A stretch of 64,000 bases of DNA from a virus, in IMG/VR virus record IMGVR_UViG_3300048536_000072, positions 1 through 64,000 of that record; one strand, 5' to 3'. A program made the translations under genes and the position numbers. The notes beneath the pieces are model-generated. The model saw nothing but the letters and a program-made list of their open reading frames with translations, had not been told where the DNA came from and searched no databases. Shown piece after piece: positions 6,992 to 15,741 of this stretch (positions within the stretch are counted from its first letter, which is position 1; the number at the start of each line of letters is the position of its first letter).

Positions 6992-7199
6992 CTTCCTTCT
7001 CTCCAAAATATTCGAGAGCGGTATTTAACTTATCTTCTGCCTCTGCAATCTTACTTAGTTCACCTTCGATAGATTCAACGATATCGGAATGTTCTCCGAT
7101 ACCAGCTGCGTTATCAAGATATACTTGTATGTTTGCACGTGCGATAGCAATATCACCCTCTAGTTTCTTTACCAATGCTTCTATTAAATAATGCATCAT
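6984..7199 (-). CDS. conserved T4-like phage small protein
   Basis: 71 residues, acidic and helical, beginning MMHYLIEALVKKLEGDIA; I recall similar sequences in cyanophage-type genomes with no function. ATGA overlap with the glycosyltransferase gene upstream. Confidence 0.75.
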   Translation of the reverse strand: MMHYLIEALVKKLEGDIAIARANIQVYLDNAAGIGEHSDIVESIEGELSKIAEAEDKLNTALEYFGEKEDV

Positions 7200-7852
7200 C
7201 CTATTTTCTCCTTAATTGTTTCTTTACCCTTTCTCCCTGTATGGTGAATTACGCAAGGGTTTTTTCCAGCTATACCATCTATATAGTCTAATCTTAACGT
7301 GTTAAACCTGTTCGGAAGATCTCTTATCAAGGCGAGACGCATTATTTCATTACCACCAATCATCTTATACAATGTCTCTTGATCACCAACATCTGGATTC
7401 TCGATACATTCATTTGACCAGTGTCTTAAAATATTTGGTGATCCCTCGAAGACAACAACTCCAGTATTATGCCAATTACCCATAGCACCACGTCTCTTTG
7501 TCCAAGGTCGATCCATTGCCATAGACAGTTTACCTTGTTCTGTCCAATTGAATATAGTATCGATACTTTCATCTGTAACTTCGCAATCAGTGTCTAACCA
7601 ACAGACTTTACCGAATCCCATTTGGGATGCATCTAACATTGCACGTGGTTTCTTGAACCATCCTTTAGCTTGACTAATAACCTTAAACACCCTAATGTTT
7701 TCTAAGTGTTCTAGTGATTCGAGAACTTCTTCGGTCATACCAAAGTCCGCAATCAATAGATGAAAATCTGTATGTTGTCGTAAGTTAGTGATGAACCACG
7801 GTAGTTGCCACTCAGTGTTTGAATCGCATCCTGTCAAATATGTTTTAAGCAT
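7196..7852 (-). CDS. GT8-like glycosyltransferase
   Basis: 218 residues with a GT-A fold pattern: an N-terminal strand and loop (LKTYLTGCD), the metal-binding DxD equivalent in VCWLDTDCEV, and a downstream HNTGVVVF acceptor-side motif as in GT8 enzymes. A nucleotide-sugar transferase acting on an unknown glycan. It overlaps both neighbours by ATGA-type junctions in the 5.4-11.8 kb operon. Confidence 0.75.
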   Translation of the reverse strand: MLKTYLTGCDSNTEWQLPWFITNLRQHTDFHLLIADFGMTEEVLESLEHLENIRVFKVISQAKGWFKKPRAMLDASQMGFGKVCWLDTDCEVTDESIDTIFNWTEQGKLSMAMDRPWTKRRGAMGNWHNTGVVVFEGSPNILRHWSNECIENPDVGDQETLYKMIGGNEIMRLALIRDLPNRFNTLRLDYIDGIAGKNPCVIHHTGRKGKETIKEKIG

Positions 7853-8483
7853 TTATAATCTCAACCTTGTTGTGTTTTGCCTGAGTTCCGATTTCTTTCT
7901 GTATAGTAGTGAACTCATCCTTTGCAGTTGCAGGCCAAGGGTAATACTCTTGTAACCAAGGCATATCATCTAAGTTCATAAACACATCTGTGGGTTTTGC
8001 ACAGATCTTCGCCTGTTCTATTAGTCTCTTCGCACCTTCAGGTTTTACCAAGTACGCATGTGCGCCAGGGAAGTAACGTTTACTAGTAAGTTTGTTAACA
8101 CCCAAAGTAGGTGGTGTATTCCATTTACCGTATGACGGATGACCAATATTCATAACATAATCAAAATGTACTTCAGGTACTTTATTATTCAAGACCGCAT
8201 CATGTTCGAATATCGCAAATGTCTCATTGTCCTCTACACACTTCTTCCATAATGAGTAATGTGAAAAGAACGCAGCTGCACAGTTAGCAGTACGACTATA
8301 GACTTCATTTAACCCATCCATACTTAATCCCTCGTTTTCAAACAAAGAATCTAAGTCATCTTTAGGTGTTGTGGCGGGAAAGTGATGGATGTTAATGTTG
8401 TACCAAGAACTATAACGGATGCAACGATCTGCAACCATTTTAGATTCTTCATTATCCATTATTGTAATTACGTATGACTTCAT
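7845..8483 (-). CDS. GT25-family glycosyltransferase
   Basis: 212 residues with family-25 LPS glycosyltransferase landmarks: a conserved helix AAFFSHYSLWKKC, the acidic FAIFEHDAVL motif, and FPGAHAYLVKPEGAKRL near the C-terminus. Expected to add a sugar to an LPS-like or protein acceptor. One of three GT25-like genes here (also 8480 and 9777). Confidence 0.8.
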   Translation of the reverse strand: MKSYVITIMDNEESKMVADRCIRYSSWYNINIHHFPATTPKDDLDSLFENEGLSMDGLNEVYSRTANCAAAFFSHYSLWKKCVEDNETFAIFEHDAVLNNKVPEVHFDYVMNIGHPSYGKWNTPPTLGVNKLTSKRYFPGAHAYLVKPEGAKRLIEQAKICAKPTDVFMNLDDMPWLQEYYPWPATAKDEFTTIQKEIGTQAKHNKVEIINA

Positions 8484-9193
8484 CGTGTTGTGGAAGAAAC
8501 CACTCCTTGTACTTTAGTGTAATATGGATATACGGCTCTCAGATGTAAGAAGTTCTCTCTACAGAGAAACGCATCATTGGGCCACATACCAAGTTCTTTA
8601 ATTTTTTCTAACGCTTCTCGTGCAATCTTAGGTTCCATCCAATACGCAGAATTTCCTGCCATACCTTGCGGTACAGGATCTTCTCCTTCTTCATTTACTA
8701 CTGGAACGAACTTTAGATTGTCACTATAGGATACTAGTTCATGAAACAGTTGTGCCTTTCTTGTTGCACCACGTGGATCACATAATCCAACGCAACCTAA
8801 TCCTTTACGTATCCCAGTAAACTTTCGTGTGAATAATGCATCACTCTCCAATACTAGTGACGCTTGATCTTCCTTAACGATCTCTTCCCATACACGCATA
8901 TGGGATACCGCACATGCAATTACTTTCAATTGATTTTCTGCACGGTACATCTTCTTATAAACACCAGTCTGAAGATCTAATCCTTCTTCGTCTGGTGACA
9001 TGGGCCAGTTCCATCTCCAATCTTTCCAATCAAAACAGATCATGTCTTTAAGATCTTGTTCCATAGTATCAGGTGTAGAAGCACGAAAGATCTTTGGTGA
9101 GACGTGCGACTTAGTATCAACAATACTCTGTTTCAGTCTTGCGACTGCATCTTGTTGTTCACCCTCTACGTTGATAATATAAGCTGTTGTCAT
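8480..9193 (-). CDS. GT25-like glycosyltransferase
   Basis: 237 residues. It shows the same layout as its neighbour: AYIINVEGEQQ at the N-terminus, ACAVSHMRVWEEIV, then SLVLESDALF in the acidic-motif position, and a GNSAYWMEP segment. More divergent, so the sugar and acceptor are unknown. ATGA-coupled to 7845-8483. Confidence 0.7.
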   Translation of the reverse strand: MTTAYIINVEGEQQDAVARLKQSIVDTKSHVSPKIFRASTPDTMEQDLKDMICFDWKDWRWNWPMSPDEEGLDLQTGVYKKMYRAENQLKVIACAVSHMRVWEEIVKEDQASLVLESDALFTRKFTGIRKGLGCVGLCDPRGATRKAQLFHELVSYSDNLKFVPVVNEEGEDPVPQGMAGNSAYWMEPKIAREALEKIKELGMWPNDAFLCRENFLHLRAVYPYYTKVQGVVSSTTR

Positions 9194-9780
9194 TAGGACT
9201 CTTCACGGTTTATTCGTTTTAATACTGTGTATCCAACATTATGTATAAAGTGATCAACTACTGCCCACTGTTGTTCGTGTTCAGTAATGTATTCAGCGAT
9301 TGTTTTAAAGAGTCCACGAGTTGATTTCATGTTTGCAGTATCATGAAGTACAATATACTTCCTAACATGTTTTGCATGGAGTTTTAATTCACCCATCAAA
9401 TGTCTTGGTACATGCAAACTGTCAATGTGAAGTAGATCACATTTACCTACACTCTCTTTATCGTGACTAGACATCTCAAGAAAGTTAAAATCAATATTGT
9501 TCTCTTCCGCATACTTTTCAAAATGATGAAGATAAGGTTTGATATAACGAGGTGCAATATCTACACCTGTAAGTTTCCTTGGATTGGTAAGTAACAGAGC
9601 CGCTAGTGTGGCACCTTGACACACTCCAAGTTCTCTGATAACCTCACACTCTTCTGCACACTTAATTAGTGCATCGTGATGACCAGTGTAGGTTCTACCA
9701 TGTTCCCCTTGTTGTGCGGACTTCAAGGTTTTATAAAATTCGTGAATATCCTTCACGTGAGTAATGTCTGGTTTTATCAT
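9193..9780 (-). CDS. class I SAM-dependent methyltransferase
   Basis: 195 residues. Motif I is seen as VIRELGVCQGATLAAL, followed by the acidic LTGVDIAP strand end and CDLLHIDS, a Methyltransf_24-type layout. Among glycosyltransferases, it probably methylates a sugar or glycan intermediate, although a small-molecule substrate is possible. Confidence 0.75.
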   Translation of the reverse strand: MIKPDITHVKDIHEFYKTLKSAQQGEHGRTYTGHHDALIKCAEECEVIRELGVCQGATLAALLLTNPRKLTGVDIAPRYIKPYLHHFEKYAEENNIDFNFLEMSSHDKESVGKCDLLHIDSLHVPRHLMGELKLHAKHVRKYIVLHDTANMKSTRGLFKTIAEYITEHEQQWAVVDHFIHNVGYTVLKRINREES

Positions 9781-10484
9781 AGTTTGTGACTCAAATTAGG
9801 GTTTGTATTCTGAAATTTTACTGGACTCGGATTCATGTATTCTAAGTGTAATACCCCATGATTGATTAGAAAATCTGATTGTTCTAATCCAAATTCAGCA
9901 GCTGCAGTAAGTATTTTATTTGCACCACTCACTGTCAAAATATACGCACTAGTGCCTGGCGTTAAATTGTATCCTAAGTATCTAGACTTTTTATAATACT
10001 TCAATGGATAACTTTCAGGGAATTCTTGTACCCCTAATTTATGATCGTGTTTATTATACCAACCCTTCATAGGTTGTTTGTTCAGACAACTAGGTGGTTT
10101 AAATGCACCATCCATGTTTAGGAAACAATAGTCTCTTATACCTTTGGCACTAGGCATAGGTGCAGTCGCAAGAACATCGTGTTCTAGAAATATCATCGGT
10201 TCGTTCTTCTTGATGACATCCTGTGCCAATCTTAAATTGTTATATACGCAAGATCTTTTGGTTTCATACTTCCGTCTCTCACGATCAATTTTATGAGTAG
10301 AGAAACCTTGGAGTCTTCCTCCCTCCAATAGAGGAAATGGAAACTCATCAAGATCTAGAGTGTCACGTGTGACACCCCCAACAACTTCATAGTTCCATTC
10401 GTATTTCTCTAGTGAAGCAACACAGTCTTTCATACAAGATTCAGACTGTTGGTTTCCCTTTACGTATATGACTCTAGCTAACAT
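9777..10484 (-). CDS. GT25-like glycosyltransferase
   Basis: I chose the ATG at 10484; upstream TTG and GTG codons in the same frame reach 10493. The GT25 signature is seen in the acidic MIFLEHDVLA and the PGTSAYILTVSGANKIL segment. Third member of the GT25-like set in this operon, overlapping the co-chaperonin gene by 11 bases. Confidence 0.7.
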   Translation of the reverse strand: MLARVIYVKGNQQSESCMKDCVASLEKYEWNYEVVGGVTRDTLDLDEFPFPLLEGGRLQGFSTHKIDRERRKYETKRSCVYNNLRLAQDVIKKNEPMIFLEHDVLATAPMPSAKGIRDYCFLNMDGAFKPPSCLNKQPMKGWYNKHDHKLGVQEFPESYPLKYYKKSRYLGYNLTPGTSAYILTVSGANKILTAAAEFGLEQSDFLINHGVLHLEYMNPSPVKFQNTNPNLSHKL

Positions 10485-10749
10485 CACCAACAATCAACTT
10501 GACATGTTCAACATCAACAACCGCACATTTTAAACCGTCAAGTTCAACTGCGAACGCTTTCGTCCAATCTAGATATACCTTTTGTTCTGGTAGTAAACCT
10601 GCCATTGCGACATCTTCTGATCCACTAGTCGCAATTACTACGGCAGGTTTATTACCTGTCGCAATATCATTCTGTAAGATAATACCACCAGTGGTAGTCT
10701 CTTCCTTCTTTGCTTCCGCTACTAAAATGTTATTTCCTAATACCCTCAT
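10474..10749 (-). CDS. GroES-like co-chaperonin (gp31 analogue)
   Basis: 91 residues matching chaperonin-10: N-terminal MRVLGNNILVAE, the mobile-loop region KKEETTTGGIIL, and a C-terminal strand VDVEHVKLIV. It should cap host GroEL, as T4 gp31 does for folding of the major capsid protein. I used the ATG at 10749 with GGGAG upstream; a TTG at 10761 is less likely. It lies in an early operon with sugar genes, so it would be made before the capsid protein. Confidence 0.9.
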   Translation of the reverse strand: MRVLGNNILVAEAKKEETTTGGIILQNDIATGNKPAVVIATSGSEDVAMAGLLPEQKVYLDWTKAFAVELDGLKCAVVDVEHVKLIVGDVS

Positions 10750-11339
10750 TCCAACTCCCAACTTATGGAAGGACGTGTATCGCCCTTACCGTTCCAATGT
10801 ATTGAACATCCACATTCCTCAATGATGGGGATGATCGCCTTTAAATTCTTCACACCTTCTTTGTCACCGTTAAAACAGAAAGTCGATTCGTTCTGCATCT
10901 CTGGTGGGAAACAAACAAACGAACCCTCTCTGATTAATCCTTTGGGTTCATTCTCTAGAACAGATTCTACACCGTACTTCTTGGCGACTTCTAACATGGC
11001 ACCTTTTTGACCATCTTCTTCTGCCCACTGAGCTTCTTCTAACTCCTCAAAGAAATCATCTTCTCCTTCTTCAAGTAACTCAGACTGCATAAACTCTTCG
11101 TGTACATCATACTCACAATCCTGTGAATGATTGAACAGTACCTTGGCGAGATCAACGTCTTTGTATTCTATCTTGTTACCGTCTTTATCTTCACGGATTA
11201 AGTATCCGTCTTTGTCGTACTGCGGATCAAAGTAATCAGGTACATCCATCCACGCACATGACTGACAACAGTAGTGGGCCCATCCTACGTACCATCCTTC
11301 TTCTTTGAGTCTCTCTTGTAACTTTCTAAAACCGTTCAT
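10746..11339 (-). CDS. conserved hypothetical protein
   Basis: 197 residues, acidic, with a Cys cluster near the N-terminus (HYCCQSCAW), an HSQDCE motif and an ending (CGCSIHWNG ... RPSISWE) that resembles the DUF6891-type pattern. Possibly metal-binding through its cysteines. Function unknown. Confidence 0.7.
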   Translation of the reverse strand: MNGFRKLQERLKEEGWYVGWAHYCCQSCAWMDVPDYFDPQYDKDGYLIREDKDGNKIEYKDVDLAKVLFNHSQDCEYDVHEEFMQSELLEEGEDDFFEELEEAQWAEEDGQKGAMLEVAKKYGVESVLENEPKGLIREGSFVCFPPEMQNESTFCFNGDKEGVKNLKAIIPIIEECGCSIHWNGKGDTRPSISWELE

Positions 11340-11363
11340 AATATACTCCCATTATACCACACT

Positions 11364-11771
11364 TCAGTCCCAAAGTCCAGTATAATATTTTCCAAATAAT
11401 CGGAATCCATTCTGAATACGTTCTTGTTTCTCCTCACTAAACTCCCACTCATCGATATCATTGACCTTAGCATCAAATGCATATATCATTTCTTTCATAA
11501 TCCAATCCCATCGATCGTGTATAGAATCCTCATGATCACCTTGTAACTCAAAAGGTACATCTTCTAAATCGGTTTTGGGTGATCCATGTTTCTCCTTGGC
11601 GAGTTGTAACAACATCGGTAGAACTATCTGTGCTAACGTGTAGTCCATACTGTAAGTGTCCCACGGATCAATGTGGATCTTCTTTTTCTGGCCAGGCGCA
11701 TATCCAAACCAGCGGTAAAGATATGTATGATACCATCTCCAATTTGGATATCTACCAATCTTAACCTTCAT
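11364..11771 (-). CDS. conserved T4-like phage hypothetical protein
   Basis: 135 residues, Trp- and Tyr-rich N-terminus (MKVKIGRYPNWRWYHTYLYRW) and a HEDSIHDRWDWIMKEMIYAFD region. Similar proteins occur in many marine myoviruses, to my recollection, without assigned function. The ATG is three bases beyond the tRNA gene, so tRNA and mRNA are on one transcript. Confidence 0.75.
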   Translation of the reverse strand: MKVKIGRYPNWRWYHTYLYRWFGYAPGQKKKIHIDPWDTYSMDYTLAQIVLPMLLQLAKEKHGSPKTDLEDVPFELQGDHEDSIHDRWDWIMKEMIYAFDAKVNDIDEWEFSEEKQERIQNGFRLFGKYYTGLWD

Positions 11772-11774
11772 GAT

Positions 11775-11849
11775 TGGCGCCCCCGAAAGGAATCGAACCT
11801 CTAGTTGTCGGTTCGTAGCCGACTGTTTTATCCGTTAAACTACGGAGGC
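11775..11849 (-). tRNA. tRNA-Arg (anticodon ACG)
   Basis: Full cloverleaf on the minus strand: acceptor GCCTCCG pairs with CGGGGGC (one G-U), D stem GTTT/AAAC, anticodon stem GTCGG/CCGAC with loop CTACGAA, T loop TTCGATT with stem AGAGG/CCTTT, and a genomically encoded CCA (11775-11777). It reads CGU, and CGC if A34 is converted to inosine by host TadA. It is the first element after the promoter at 11860-11888. Confidence 0.95.
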
Positions 11850-11859
11850 GAGTAAGACT

Positions 11860-11888
11860 ATTATACACAATTGCATCCTCTTTGTCAA
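11860..11888 (-). promoter_or_regulatory. sigma70-type early promoter P4
   Basis: AACGC-TTGACA (11883-11888), 17-base spacer, TATAAT (11860-11865). The TGA inside the -35 is the stop codon of the upstream gene (reading INA-stop). Transcription should begin a few bases before the tRNA. Confidence 0.9.
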
Positions 11889-12676
11889 GCGTTAATTAAT
11901 TTCATTAACTCATCGACATCCTCACCCTTATTTGGTAATTTGTCTTTGAGAAAGAAGTGTACGAAATGACATTCTTCTATCTTGTCATTTGCAGTAAAGA
12001 GTCCGTTCCATTGCCAACCAAGATGTCTTGTCGGTATCCTGTATTTCTTTAAAAAGAAATTTAGTAAAGTCTGATCAGTAGACCATTTCCATGCACCCAT
12101 ACCATCAACAAACTCTTTAAACTCTGATCGTTGAATAAACTGTTTACCAGTTTGTCCTTTGAGATATGGTTTAAACTTCTCTACGTTGATCAACATCATT
12201 CCCATGTTGAAGAACTCGAATCCCAGATCATTTGGTTTGAAGTCTGTTTGATTGTTGTGCAGATTTGTATACTGCATACGACTGTAATTAATAATCTTGT
12301 TTTTATACCAAGACTGAAGAGACATCTCCCTTTCACTAACAGCCGCAAATGCACAATTACAATCTAGTTCTTCAAGTATGTTCGGTGAATCTGGTCTGAT
12401 ATAGATGTCCGCATCAACAATCAATAGACGGTCGTAACCATCCATCATATCGAAAGCATTCTCTTTCTCGTAGATAGGAAGATAACCCCCATACTTCATA
12501 TAGGACTCTTCACTACGATTAGTAAAGAATGGATCTGGTTTTATAAACATCTTAGGTGTCGTCTGAACAAAGTGATCGAAACCATGTTTCTCACAATAAT
12601 TATGTACAGACTTGATACAGTGTTTATATAACGCAGATGGTTTACCCACCGATACTTGATATACTAAAGTTTTCAT
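11885..12676 (-). CDS. GT8-like glycosyltransferase
   Basis: 263 residues. GT-A features: N-terminal strand KTLVYQVSVG, DxD in LLIVDADIYI, and an acceptor-site segment FEFFNMGMMLINVEKF. Its last codons and stop form the -35 box of promoter P4. Likely substrate: a nucleotide-sugar with an envelope glycan acceptor. Confidence 0.75.
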   Translation of the reverse strand: MKTLVYQVSVGKPSALYKHCIKSVHNYCEKHGFDHFVQTTPKMFIKPDPFFTNRSEESYMKYGGYLPIYEKENAFDMMDGYDRLLIVDADIYIRPDSPNILEELDCNCAFAAVSEREMSLQSWYKNKIINYSRMQYTNLHNNQTDFKPNDLGFEFFNMGMMLINVEKFKPYLKGQTGKQFIQRSEFKEFVDGMGAWKWSTDQTLLNFFLKKYRIPTRHLGWQWNGLFTANDKIEECHFVHFFLKDKLPNKGEDVDELMKLINA

Positions 12677-12822
12677 TTCATCTTGATAAGTACCACTTGA
12701 CCATCTTCTACAGTGACGATGTACTCATCTCCTTCTCTCAATCCTAATTTTTCCACAGTCAGTTCTTTGTCGAACACTATGCGCCCTTGGTTTACCTCTA
12801 AATGATAATCTACGAATAACAT
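12673..12822 (-). CDS. 49-residue beta-rich small protein
   Basis: ATG at 12822; stop overlaps the next start by ATGA. The sequence (MLFVDYHLEVN ... REGDEYIVTVEDGQVVLIK) looks like a small beta-barrel of SpoVT/AbrB or SH3 type. I recall near-identical small proteins in marine T4-like phages. Function unknown. Confidence 0.65.
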   Translation of the reverse strand: MLFVDYHLEVNQGRIVFDKELTVEKLGLREGDEYIVTVEDGQVVLIKMK

Positions 12823-12824
12823 AT

Positions 12825-13823
12825 CTACTCCCTGTAGTCGTTTAAGTCGAACTCCGTTCCATGCATCTTCATTAGATCTCTTTCATGATTTGTGTACACC
12901 AATACTTCAGGATCATCTAACAAGAAATCACAAGTCTTACAATAATCTGGATATGTCTTGTTTGTATGATCTTCCCTTAGTTTGCTGTACTCATCTCCGA
13001 ACCAGATCTCTTCAATAGTGTTTTCAGATGTATGACCTAGTACTGCATTTTCGTCCTGTCCAAGTACTTGACAACAAGGTGCAACTGCACCACTCTTACC
13101 ATCAAGTCCACCAGCACGAATTACAACGTCAGGTGAGAATGGTCGTCCACATGTTTTAGTTTCTCCCTTACGTGTATTCTGTTTTGGATCATAGACACCA
13201 GACCAGTTGTGCATTTTCCAGATCTCAGTCTTGACTCCAAGGTCATCAACCAGATTGACATATGAATCTAACTCGTGGTCTAGGTTATCATTATCCGTAA
13301 TTAAGTGATAGGTCGCAACCGTACAATCCGATCCAGTCTCATTGACATACTCTTGCATCTCTCGTATGTTCTTACAGATCAGGTCGAAGTTACCACCTTG
13401 AGTGTTATACATCCACTCGTTGTACTTCTCTTTGTTGTATCCAATAAAAGAAAACCTATAGAAGTCTAATCCAGCGTCTACACAATCTTTCATAAACTTA
13501 CCGTGCATACGGAAACCATTAGAGAACATGAAACACTTGGCTCCATACTTCTTAACGATCTTGATATATTCGGGTAGGTTTCTATTGAGTGTAGGTTCAC
13601 CAGAACCTTCTAAGTTGACAACACGTAATCCATGCTTTGCACAATCTCTTACATTGTCTTCGAATTCTAGTAGATTCATTTTACGTAGGAATCTTTTGTC
13701 ACGACCGCCAGTACGCATGTCTTGTGGACACATAGTACAGGAATAGTTACAACCACCGTTGATTTCTATTACCGCTCTATCTATCTTTAATTCTGGTTCT
13801 ATTTGTATAGCGTCTATCTTCAC
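12825..13823 (-). CDS. radical SAM protein with SPASM-like C-terminus
   Basis: 332 residues. The 4Fe-4S binding CxxxCxxC is at C25-C29-C32 (CNYSCTMC), followed by LEGSGEPTLN, the GGE-like SAM motif. The C-terminal third has further cysteines (APCCQVLGQ, YCKTCDF) typical of SPASM or twitch domains that hold auxiliary clusters. Such enzymes modify peptides or carbohydrates by radical chemistry; the glycan neighbourhood favours a sugar or LPS-linked substrate, but no peptide precursor is evident. Confidence 0.85.
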   Translation of the reverse strand: MKIDAIQIEPELKIDRAVIEINGGCNYSCTMCPQDMRTGGRDKRFLRKMNLLEFEDNVRDCAKHGLRVVNLEGSGEPTLNRNLPEYIKIVKKYGAKCFMFSNGFRMHGKFMKDCVDAGLDFYRFSFIGYNKEKYNEWMYNTQGGNFDLICKNIREMQEYVNETGSDCTVATYHLITDNDNLDHELDSYVNLVDDLGVKTEIWKMHNWSGVYDPKQNTRKGETKTCGRPFSPDVVIRAGGLDGKSGAVAPCCQVLGQDENAVLGHTSENTIEEIWFGDEYSKLREDHTNKTYPDYCKTCDFLLDDPEVLVYTNHERDLMKMHGTEFDLNDYRE

Positions 13824-13856
13824 GTGTTTTCTCCATTATGGTGACATTATGTATAC

Positions 13857-14495
13857 TTACGATATCTTTTTAATCCAACTAGAATCCATAAACACTTTAT
13901 CTGGTTTACCAATTGTCTCATCTACCGCCTTGACCACATCTGGCCATGCTTCAGTATCATAGTCGTGCCCTGCTATTATACCATCTTCTGTCAATAATGT
14001 CAAGGACTTGTTTATATCCTTTACAACTGAATCGTAACTATGATCGCCATCGATGTATATAAAATTGAATCTAAGGTCTCGATTGAACGACATGAAGTCG
14101 CCATGAGAGTTACCTCTTATAGGTAGGATTTCGTTAACGTCAAAGAATCTGGTATTACGACTGAACTCATTCTTCACTACAGACCAATCAATATGATCAT
14201 CTTCCCAGTCATGAATAGTAGCTCTTGTATCTCCCTTCTCCCAGACAGGATCTCCGTCCCATTTATCTAAACAAAAAATTCCGCCACGGAACAGTCCACT
14301 AGATGCAAAGATCTGAGTAGATTCTCCCATATAAGAACCTATCTCTAACATCGTCCAGAGTTGACAACTTACGTCTTGTTCGTTTCCCTTTTTATAAGTA
14401 TTATAAACATAGAGCAACATATCCATCAATCCCATGTAGTGTTGATTGATTATACCAGAGGATTGTTTATGTTTGTATCGCATGTAAGACATCAT
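13857..14495 (-). CDS. class I SAM-dependent methyltransferase (Methyltransf_24)
   Basis: 212 residues. Motif I appears as MLEIGSYMGEST, motif II region as FCLDKWDGD, and the FIYIDGDHSYDSVVKDI signature is typical of macrocin-O-methyltransferase/Methyltransf_24 enzymes. Likely O-methylation of a sugar. ATGA overlap with the upstream gene. Confidence 0.8.
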   Translation of the reverse strand: MMSYMRYKHKQSSGIINQHYMGLMDMLLYVYNTYKKGNEQDVSCQLWTMLEIGSYMGESTQIFASSGLFRGGIFCLDKWDGDPVWEKGDTRATIHDWEDDHIDWSVVKNEFSRNTRFFDVNEILPIRGNSHGDFMSFNRDLRFNFIYIDGDHSYDSVVKDINKSLTLLTEDGIIAGHDYDTEAWPDVVKAVDETIGKPDKVFMDSSWIKKIS

Positions 14496-15340
14496 TCTTC
14501 AAACTCTTGACTAAGGTATATCTCGTATTTTTCTCTTTGTCTTACTGCTTTCTGTTTGGACTCACCTATCACCTCATGTAACACAGTAAACAATCTCTTA
14601 ACACTGTTCACCTTATCTGGATTATGAGATATCTTTACTGCATCGGGTGTATTGTAAGTAGTGATACCTTCTTCACTTACCACTATCATAGGCTTACATA
14701 AGTTTCTTCCTAAATAATGCCACATACCATCGTAACATATGATCTGTCTACATGTGGCAATATGGAACATCGCTTCACTGACAGGTGTTCTGTAGGTAAG
14801 TTCACATACATGTAATCCCGCTCGGCGGAGTTTAGCAATTATACCATCCCAAACATCATTTGTCAAGAGCCTTTTCCAAGTTCTTGGTTCTTCTGCGTTA
14901 AACAGTGGTCTCCATATAACAACCTTCTTTGGGTTGTACATAGGATGGTCTAGACTGTCACGAAAGAATGGCCATTCGTTGTCAGGTACTTTACCGCCTG
15001 GTTTGTCAGTATAACAGTTATCACTAAAGGTGAATCGGTTCTTGTTTCTTTTGTGACGTTTGTCGTAGTCGTTGTAGTAGTACCTACCAGATGTCTGATT
15101 GAACAGATGGGATACTTTGACTCTTTTGTGTTGATGGTAGAACTTATGGATAAAATCCATTCTTTCTATGATGGTCTCTTCTTCTTCGAAGTGATGTAAA
15201 TGATCAGGCCCATGTTCCCAGTGCATTTCAAGATTCACTTTTACATTGAGTCTAAAGGCATGTAGGTGACAGGCGTTTAACGCCATCATGAAATCACCTA
15301 CGCCCCATGTACCACGCCATGTTACATCGACTGTTTCCAT
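14492..15340 (-). CDS. GT9/GT-B-like glycosyltransferase (tentative)
   Basis: 282 residues. The C-terminal region CRQIICYDGMWHYLGRNL followed by a CKPMIVV strand resembles the nucleotide-binding part of heptosyltransferase-like GT-B enzymes, where a pocket Asp precedes a conserved H/G-rich helix. The N-terminus (GTWGVGDFMMALNACHLHA) matches the GDxxxA loop of such enzymes. Assignment is by pattern only. Confidence 0.55.
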   Translation of the reverse strand: METVDVTWRGTWGVGDFMMALNACHLHAFRLNVKVNLEMHWEHGPDHLHHFEEEETIIERMDFIHKFYHQHKRVKVSHLFNQTSGRYYYNDYDKRHKRNKNRFTFSDNCYTDKPGGKVPDNEWPFFRDSLDHPMYNPKKVVIWRPLFNAEEPRTWKRLLTNDVWDGIIAKLRRAGLHVCELTYRTPVSEAMFHIATCRQIICYDGMWHYLGRNLCKPMIVVSEEGITTYNTPDAVKISHNPDKVNSVKRLFTVLHEVIGESKQKAVRQREKYEIYLSQEFEE

Positions 15341-15730
15341 TTATTTGCCTGAGAACGCTTTTCCTGCTTCTGCAATACCAAATGAACCTAGCGTCACAAC
15401 AACAAATGATGTGTAAATTGTATCAGATATCTCTAAAGGTGTACCGTCCATTGCGGTGATCAAATCAAAAATACCGAATGCGACCATCATAAGAAATGAT
15501 GCGAATCCAATAATTGATTTCTCATTGATATCATTCTCGTCTCGGAACAGTGACCAGAAACCTTTTGGTTTTGGTTTTGCGGCCGCTGTTACGACTTGTA
15601 GTTCTTTAGAGAGTTTTTCCATCTCTCTAATTTTATCTTGTGCTTCATCCACCTTGAGAACTAACTCAGTGTACTTCTCTAAGTCAACTGTTGCTTGTCC
15701 TACTGGTGTATCTACGGTTTCTTTTGCCAT
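15341..15730 (-). CDS. coiled-coil membrane protein, two TM segments
   Basis: 129 residues. Residues 15-50 form a coiled coil, and two hydrophobic segments follow (IIGFASFLMMVAFGIFDLI and SFVVVTLGSFGIAEAG). Size and topology are holin-like, but a separate 3TM holin candidate lies at 32836. It sits between carbamoyltransferase and transferase genes. Confidence 0.65.
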   Translation of the reverse strand: MAKETVDTPVGQATVDLEKYTELVLKVDEAQDKIREMEKLSKELQVVTAAAKPKPKGFWSLFRDENDINEKSIIGFASFLMMVAFGIFDLITAMDGTPLEISDTIYTSFVVVTLGSFGIAEAGKAFSGK

Positions 15731-15741
15731 ACCGTTTCTCC

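Noticed and set aside
6614-7072. 152-residue plus-strand open frame
   Set aside because: Antisense to three well-supported genes (cytidylyltransferase, nuclease, 71-residue protein); no promoter on the plus strand.
15341-15730. Main holin
   Set aside because: Two membrane segments and a coiled coil fit many phage membrane proteins; the 3TM protein at 32836 is a better match to a known holin family.
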